A DNA stretch of 8,324 bases, taken from NCBI RefSeq assembly GCF_002414845.1, contig NZ_DIAX01000038.1, positions 1 through 8,324 of the forward strand. Reading direction: 5' to 3'. The translations under genes were made by a program, and so were the position numbers. This DNA is from Gordonia sp. UBA5067. GTDB lineage: Bacteria; Actinomycetota; Actinomycetes; Mycobacteriales; Mycobacteriaceae. The notes below the pieces were generated by a model. That model was not told where the DNA came from. It did not search any database and saw only the letters and a program-made list of their open reading frames with translations. This document shows, one piece after another, positions 7,386-8,324 of the stretch (its first letter is position 1; each line of letters opens with the position of its first letter).

Positions 7386-8318
7386 TCATCCTTGCACAGC
7401 CCCCGAGGCGACCCCGGGCACCCGCGCGGTCGCGAATCGCGGCCGGCCAGCCAGGTCGGCGCGGGCCCGGACCGCGACAAACCCCGCAGCACTCAGCGCG
7501 GCCGCCACCGCCGGCCCGGTCGAGTCATCGTGCTCGATTCCAACGGCCGCACCGGCCGCCCCGAGGGCCCGGACCGAGGCGAGCATCGGCGTGATCACCG
7601 ACATGCCGTCCACACCGGCGAACACCGCCGCAGCGGGATCGGCCCGCACCTCGGGGGATACCGCCGTCGGCGCGCCATCGGCCACGGACGGAACGTACGG
7701 CGGGTTGGCGATGACGAGGTCCAGCGGCGTGGCAACGGGCCAGCCCAGCGGCCCGGCCTGCGCGGCGATCGCGTCCCCGAGCGCACCGGGCTCGGTGACG
7801 TCGGCGACGACCACGGCCACCCGCTGCGCCACCGACAGCGGCTGGGCCGCGACGTTACGCCGCAGCCAGGCCGTCGCCGGTCCAGAGAGTTCGACCGCGA
7901 CGACTCGCACATCATCGCGGGCCGACGCCAGCCCCAACGCCAGCGCGCCCGATCCGGAGCAGAAATCGGCGACCAGGGCGCCCGGCGGCGCAGTCGCAAT
8001 CGCCCACTCGAGGAGGAGTTCGGTCTCCGGACGCGGAATGAACACCCCCGGCCCGACACGCAATTCGATCACCGCATCCGGTGCGCCGAACTCGACGCGG
8101 CCCACGATGTGCTGGAGCGGGACGCGCGCGGCACGACGCTCGATGGCCTCGGCGAACCGCGCAGCCGCGGGTGCGTCGACCTCGTCGACGAGCGCCAACC
8201 GGCCGCGATCGACGCCCAGCGCGTAGGCCAGCAACCAGTGGGCGTCGGAGTGTGGCGAGTCGATCCCCGCCGCGGTCAGCGTCTGGGCCGCGACGGCGAT
8301 GTGCTCGCGCGGCATCAC
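7386..8318 (-). CDS. prmC: Peptide chain release factor N5-glutamine methyltransferase
   Basis: PrmC (HemK) methylates the glutamine of the GGQ motif in release factors RF1 and RF2 with S-adenosylmethionine, in the cytoplasm. The 310-residue protein has an N-terminal helical domain that binds the release factor (about 1-80, with PLQHIVGRVEF at 67-77), the motif FIPRPETELL at 93-102, the SAM-binding loop DFCSGSGALALGLA at 118-131, and the catalytic NPPYVP at 205-210. The usual loop is DLGTGSG or DLCTGSG, so Phe119 and Ser121 are small departures. The reading starts at GTG 8318 or ATG 8315. A TGA in another frame at 8315-8317 would give an upstream gene ending in Ala-Gln and a GTGA overlap as at the two later junctions; prfA is the expected neighbour. 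The stop is 4 bases before sua5. Confidence 0.95.
   Translation of the reverse strand: MMPREHIAVAAQTLTAAGIDSPHSDAHWLLAYALGVDRGRLALVDEVDAPAAARFAEAIERRAARVPLQHIVGRVEFGAPDAVIELRVGPGVFIPRPETELLLEWAIATAPPGALVADFCSGSGALALGLASARDDVRVVAVELSGPATAWLRRNVAAQPLSVAQRVAVVVADVTEPGALGDAIAAQAGPLGWPVATPLDLVIANPPYVPSVADGAPTAVSPEVRADPAAAVFAGVDGMSVITPMLASVRALGAAGAAVGIEHDDSTGPAVAAALSAAGFVAVRARADLAGRPRFATARVPGVASGAVQG
7389..7393 (-). promoter_or_regulatory. Ribosome binding site of sua5
   Basis: AAGGA on the sense strand lies inside the last codons of prmC, 7 bases before the GTG at 7381. It decides the sua5 start against the longer open frame that reaches back into prmC. Confidence 0.6.
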
Positions 8319-8324
8319 TGCGCG

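Noticed and set aside
7382..7492. Upstream extension of sua5 by 37 codons into prmC
   Set aside because: It overlaps the prmC C-terminus and the GTG at 7381 has a well-placed ribosome site and a family-like N-terminus.
6853..8226. Plus-strand open frame of 457 codons opposite sua5 and prmC
   Set aside because: Product is almost all Ala/Arg/Ser/Pro/Thr, a typical shadow of GC-rich codon use, spanning two well-supported genes on the other strand.

Overview
The window reads almost entirely on the minus strand and looks like chromosomal core DNA of a high-GC actinobacterium. The order prmC, sua5, (SHMT-like), wecA, atpI-like, atpB, atpE, atpF, atpH, atpA follows the well-known M. tuberculosis order (hemK, Rv1301, rfe/wecA, Rv1303, atpB onward), with one extra gene. 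WecA suggests a Mycobacteriales-type cell wall (arabinogalactan linker). The organism is probably not Mycobacterium, because atpF and atpH are separate genes and the c subunit lacks several mycobacterial residues. A Gordonia-, Rhodococcus- or Corynebacterium-like host fits, but the genus is inference.

Right part (about 8318 down to 4363, in transcription order): prmC (release-factor methyltransferase), sua5 (threonylcarbamoyl-AMP synthase for tRNA t6A), a divergent serine hydroxymethyltransferase-like PLP enzyme, and wecA. These four are packed end to end. The sua5/SHMT and SHMT/wecA junctions are both GTGA overlaps of 4 bases, and prmC and sua5 are 4 bases apart, so they look like one translationally coupled unit. 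prfA probably lies just upstream, outside the window.

Left part (about 4351 down to 1): an AtpI-like membrane protein preceded by a candidate leaderless promoter, a 249-base gap with a weak candidate promoter, then the F1Fo ATP synthase genes atpB (a), atpE (c), atpF (b), atpH (delta) and the first 336 codons of atpA (alpha). The remaining subunits atpG, atpD and atpC would be expected beyond the left edge.

No mobile element, CRISPR array, tRNA or rRNA is visible, and there is no obvious novel multi-gene system. The points most worth a second look are the SHMT-like gene with altered active-site residues, an internal 90-residue duplication in the delta subunit, the missing conventional start codon of atpB, a perfect hairpin between atpB and atpE, and the candidate leaderless promoter before the atp genes.
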